Source: a virus. Taken from it: DNA of 32,557 nucleotides. The notes beneath the pieces were generated by a model. The model saw only the letters and a program-made list of their open reading frames with translations. It was not told the DNA's origin and searched no databases. Position numbers and translations under genes: made by a program. Positions 31,095-32,557 of this stretch are shown piece after piece; position 1 is the stretch's first letter; every line of letters starts with the position of its first letter. The stretch spans positions 1 through 32,557 of the IMG/VR virus record IMGVR_UViG_3300025120_000276, one strand, 5' to 3'.

Positions 31095-31650
31095 AATTAC
31101 TAACTTTCTTGAATTGTGATAAACATCTATTGTGGATATTTATCGTTCCTTGAATACTCATACCTATCTTACCAGCTATGATTCTCCAAGGAGTTGTCTT
31201 ATTAAGGCACTGATCATATCTCATGTCAATAACCTTTTTCGTTTTTTCGTCACATTCCTGTTTCACAAACGATTTAAACAGGGATAAGACCTCTTGCTCC
31301 TGCATTGAGGTCATACCATTGTCCAGAGATGGTTCTGATTTGACTTCACTAAGAGAACATTGTGTAAACTTCTTCCTCTTGTTCAGTGTATTCAAACACT
31401 TCCATTTTGTATCGTTTGCTAGGTATGTGGGGAACTTTGTGTTTCTCTCTGGATCGAAATTTATTGCTGAGTTGTAAATCGCCAAGCTTTTATCTTCTAG
31501 GAAATTTTGTTTATCGCTACAATTTGTCGGACCAGAGAGGAAACGGTCTACCATAGTATGGTATATACCAGAATGCCTGTCGATCAACTCTAGCAAAGAG
31601 TCTTGGTCGGCGTCATCCTTAATTTTTGAAATCAATTCCTCATCCTTCAC
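31087..31650 (-). CDS. Second sigma-70-like factor
   Basis: A 187-residue protein with sigma-like order. A helical region at about 45-92 contains AINFDPERNTKFPTYLAND, then TKWKCLNTLNKRK, close to the sigma region 2.2-2.4 pattern 'FDPxRNxKFSTYLxxxxRxxCLN'. The C-terminal part (about 134-180: EKTKKVIDMRYDQCLNKTT, then RIIAGKIGMSIQGTINIHNR) fits a region 4 helix-turn-helix. Unlike the 2505 protein it has no cysteine insert. It begins at GTG 31650, without Shine-Dalgarno sequence. A TTGACA/TACAAT promoter would start transcripts at about the GTG. It leads an operon with ssb and a glycosyltransferase, so it may act early or middle in infection. Confidence 0.7.
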   Translation of the reverse strand: MKDEELISKIKDDADQDSLLELIDRHSGIYHTMVDRFLSGPTNCSDKQNFLEDKSLAIYNSAINFDPERNTKFPTYLANDTKWKCLNTLNKRKKFTQCSLSEVKSEPSLDNGMTSMQEQEVLSLFKSFVKQECDEKTKKVIDMRYDQCLNKTTPWRIIAGKIGMSIQGTINIHNRCLSQFKKVSNYV

Positions 31651-31657
31651 AATTGTT

Positions 31658-31685
31658 ATTGTATTCGATTTTATCCAATTGTCAA
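31658..31685 (-). promoter_or_regulatory. Sigma-70-type promoter of the second sigma gene (proximal)
   Basis: On the minus strand TTGACA (31680-31685), a 16-base spacer and TACAAT (31658-31663) precede the GTG at 31650 by seven bases. It resembles a host housekeeping promoter, unlike the -35-less GTGTAA sites, and would give a nearly leaderless transcript. Confidence 0.65.
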
Positions 31686-31726
31686 CCTATTACAGTATAT
31701 TATATATATTATAATATAATTATAAG

Positions 31727-31757
31727 AACGTAATCTGTAGCTATAACGTACTCTGTA
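31727..31757 (+). repeat. Tandem direct repeat in the divergent control region
   Basis: AACGTAATCTGTA at 31727-31739 and AACGTACTCTGTA at 31745-31757 differ at one base and are 18 bp apart. A related TTACGTT lies in reverse orientation at 31779-31785. The spacing and location between two promoters suggest a binding site for a regulator. Confidence 0.5.
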
Positions 31758-31799
31758 TCAGAGGCTTCTCTGTTTCTGTTACGTTTCTTTCGATTTTCT

Positions 31800-31815
31800 T
31801 AACCGTTCTCGGTTA
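31800..31815. promoter_or_regulatory. Inverted repeat in the divergent control region
   Basis: TAACCG at 31800-31805 and CGGTTA at 31810-31815 form a perfect six-base inverted repeat with a four-base loop. It directly abuts the -10 of the upstream leftward promoter, a typical operator position. Confidence 0.4.
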
Positions 31816-31842
31816 TTATAGTGTAATTGGGAATCGTGTCAA
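31815..31842 (-). promoter_or_regulatory. Sigma-70-type promoter of the second sigma gene (distal)
   Basis: On the minus strand TTGACA (31837-31842), a 16-base spacer and TATAAT (31815-31820) form a perfect consensus promoter. It would give a leader of about 160 nt before the sigma gene, running through the tandem repeat. A GTGTAA on the plus strand lies inside the spacer. Confidence 0.7.
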
Positions 31843-31894
31843 CAAAAAAAAATCACAATATTTTCGCTCGACTCAAGACTAAAACGGGGATAAG

Positions 31895-31903
31895 GTGTAA
31901 TTA
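31895..31903 (+). promoter_or_regulatory. GTGTAA-type promoter of nrdB
   Basis: GTGTAATTA lies nine bases before the ATG at 31913 and would give a leader of only a few bases. No Shine-Dalgarno sequence is visible. It is the same motif found before the structural genes. Confidence 0.45.
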
Positions 31904-31912
31904 TTATTTGCT

Positions 31913-32557
31913 ATGATCTTTACAGAACAAATGTCACGAAAGCCGGACCACTACCCGTGGACACAAGATTTTATCGAAGCTATGCACAACGGTTTTTGGA
32001 CGGACAAGGAGTTCAGTTTTAGCAGTGATGTACAAGACTTCAATGTCACCTTGAGCGACGATGAAAGGCAGATAAATGTAAGAGCTTTGTCTGCTATTGG
32101 GCAGATTGAGGTAGCTGTCAAGAAGTTCTGGGCTAAGTTAGGAGACAATTTACCCCACCCATCTCTCTCTGATTTAGGTTATGTAATGGCCAACACAGAA
32201 GTTATACACAACAATGCTTACGAGCGTCTTCTTGAGGTCTTAGGCTTACAGGATGTTTTCGAAGAAAACTTAAAATTGGACTTTATCGAAGGTCGAGTTA
32301 AGTATCTCCGCAAATACAATCATCGTTTCTATAAAGATTCTAAGAAGCAGTATGTTTACGCTTTAATATTGTTTACGCTTTTTGTCGAGAACGTGTCTCT
32401 CTTCTCTCAATTTTACATAATCAATTGGTTCAATAGGTACAGAAATGTATTGAAGGATACTGGCCAGCAGGTGAAGTACACCAGAAACGAAGAGAATATT
32501 CACGCTTTGGTGGGGATTAAAATTATCAACACTATTCGTGAGGAACACCCTGAACTT
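31913..32557 (+). CDS. nrdB: Ribonucleotide reductase small (R2) subunit, 3' end outside the window
   Basis: The frame from ATG 31913 stays open to the last base, giving 215 N-terminal residues of a class I R2 subunit. It makes the radical that lets the large subunit reduce ribonucleotides to deoxyribonucleotides. Landmarks: MANTEVIHNNAYERL with Glu96, His99 and the radical tyrosine Tyr103; LFVENVSLFSQF with Glu159; and NEENIHALVG with Glu194 and His197, all at the spacing of E. coli R2. The first metal ligand seems to be a glutamate (Glu66, in GQIEVAVKKFW) where E. coli has aspartate. An in-frame ATG at 31931 is an alternative start. It supplies phage DNA synthesis with deoxynucleotides; the partner nrdA is expected nearby outside the window. 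Confidence 0.92.
   Translation, partial: MIFTEQMSRKPDHYPWTQDFIEAMHNGFWTDKEFSFSSDVQDFNVTLSDDERQINVRALSAIGQIEVAVKKFWAKLGDNLPHPSLSDLGYVMANTEVIHNNAYERLLEVLGLQDVFEENLKLDFIEGRVKYLRKYNHRFYKDSKKQYVYALILFTLFVENVSLFSQFYIINWFNRYRNVLKDTGQQVKYTRNEENIHALVGIKIINTIREEHPEL

Noticed and set aside
1-32557. tRNA genes, CRISPR arrays, insertion sequences, integrase or attachment sites
   Set aside because: I searched by eye on both strands and saw none. Small tRNAs could be missed without a covariance search.

Overview
This window is a piece of the genome of a tailed double-stranded DNA phage (Caudoviricetes). It is AT-rich and tightly packed, with start/stop overlaps between neighbours and no integrase or lysogeny gene in view. 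The gene set (phoH, small heat-shock protein, ribonucleotide reductase, SSB, LamG-type tail lectin, a long tape measure) is typical of phages from marine or freshwater bacterioplankton. The host cannot be named from this sequence. No tail-sheath gene is visible, so a siphovirus-like particle fits what is here, but a sheath gene could lie outside the window.

Layout. (1) 1-568: the end of an unidentified gene, a small leftward gene and a 236-bp intergenic region. (2) 569-7004, rightward: a tail-tube-like paralog, PhoH, a zinc-ribbon protein, a sigma factor carrying a cysteine cluster, a helix-turn-helix/coiled-coil protein placed where a small terminase would be, a C2H2 finger fused to an XPF/ERCC4-type nuclease, and the large terminase. 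(3) 7050-13598, rightward: portal, a small Cys-containing protein, a protease-scaffold fusion, a putative decoration protein, the major capsid protein with a strong terminator behind it, and two head-completion candidates ending at a bidirectional terminator. (4) 16714 to 13682, leftward: four head-tail/tail genes, the last a tail-tube-like paralog. (5) 16759-28888, rightward: three tail-assembly genes, a 2177-residue tape measure, two more tail-tube-like paralogs around a minor tail protein, and a LamG protein. (6) 31650 to 28885, leftward: a second sigma-like factor, SSB, glycosyltransferase, Hsp20 and an FmdB-like protein. (7) 31913 to the end, rightward: the first 215 residues of the ribonucleotide reductase small subunit.

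The most coherent unusual signal is in the starts. Most genes that open a transcription unit have no Shine-Dalgarno sequence. Instead a -10-like hexamer, often inside GTGTAA-T, sits 5-7 bases before the start codon, so transcripts should begin at or next to the start codon. Genes inside operons use stop/start overlaps, and the capsid and tape-measure genes have a Shine-Dalgarno sequence. The window encodes two divergent sigma-like factors that could read these promoters.

The second strong candidate is the tape measure. It contains a roughly 270-residue insert with a PD-(D/E)XK-nuclease-like residue pattern, bracketed by repeats of a short G-Y/F-I-P-N-F-A motif. This looks like an enzymatic cargo carried inside the tail. 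A C2H2 finger joined to an XPF-like nuclease, overlapping the terminase gene by 101 bases, is a third unusual arrangement.
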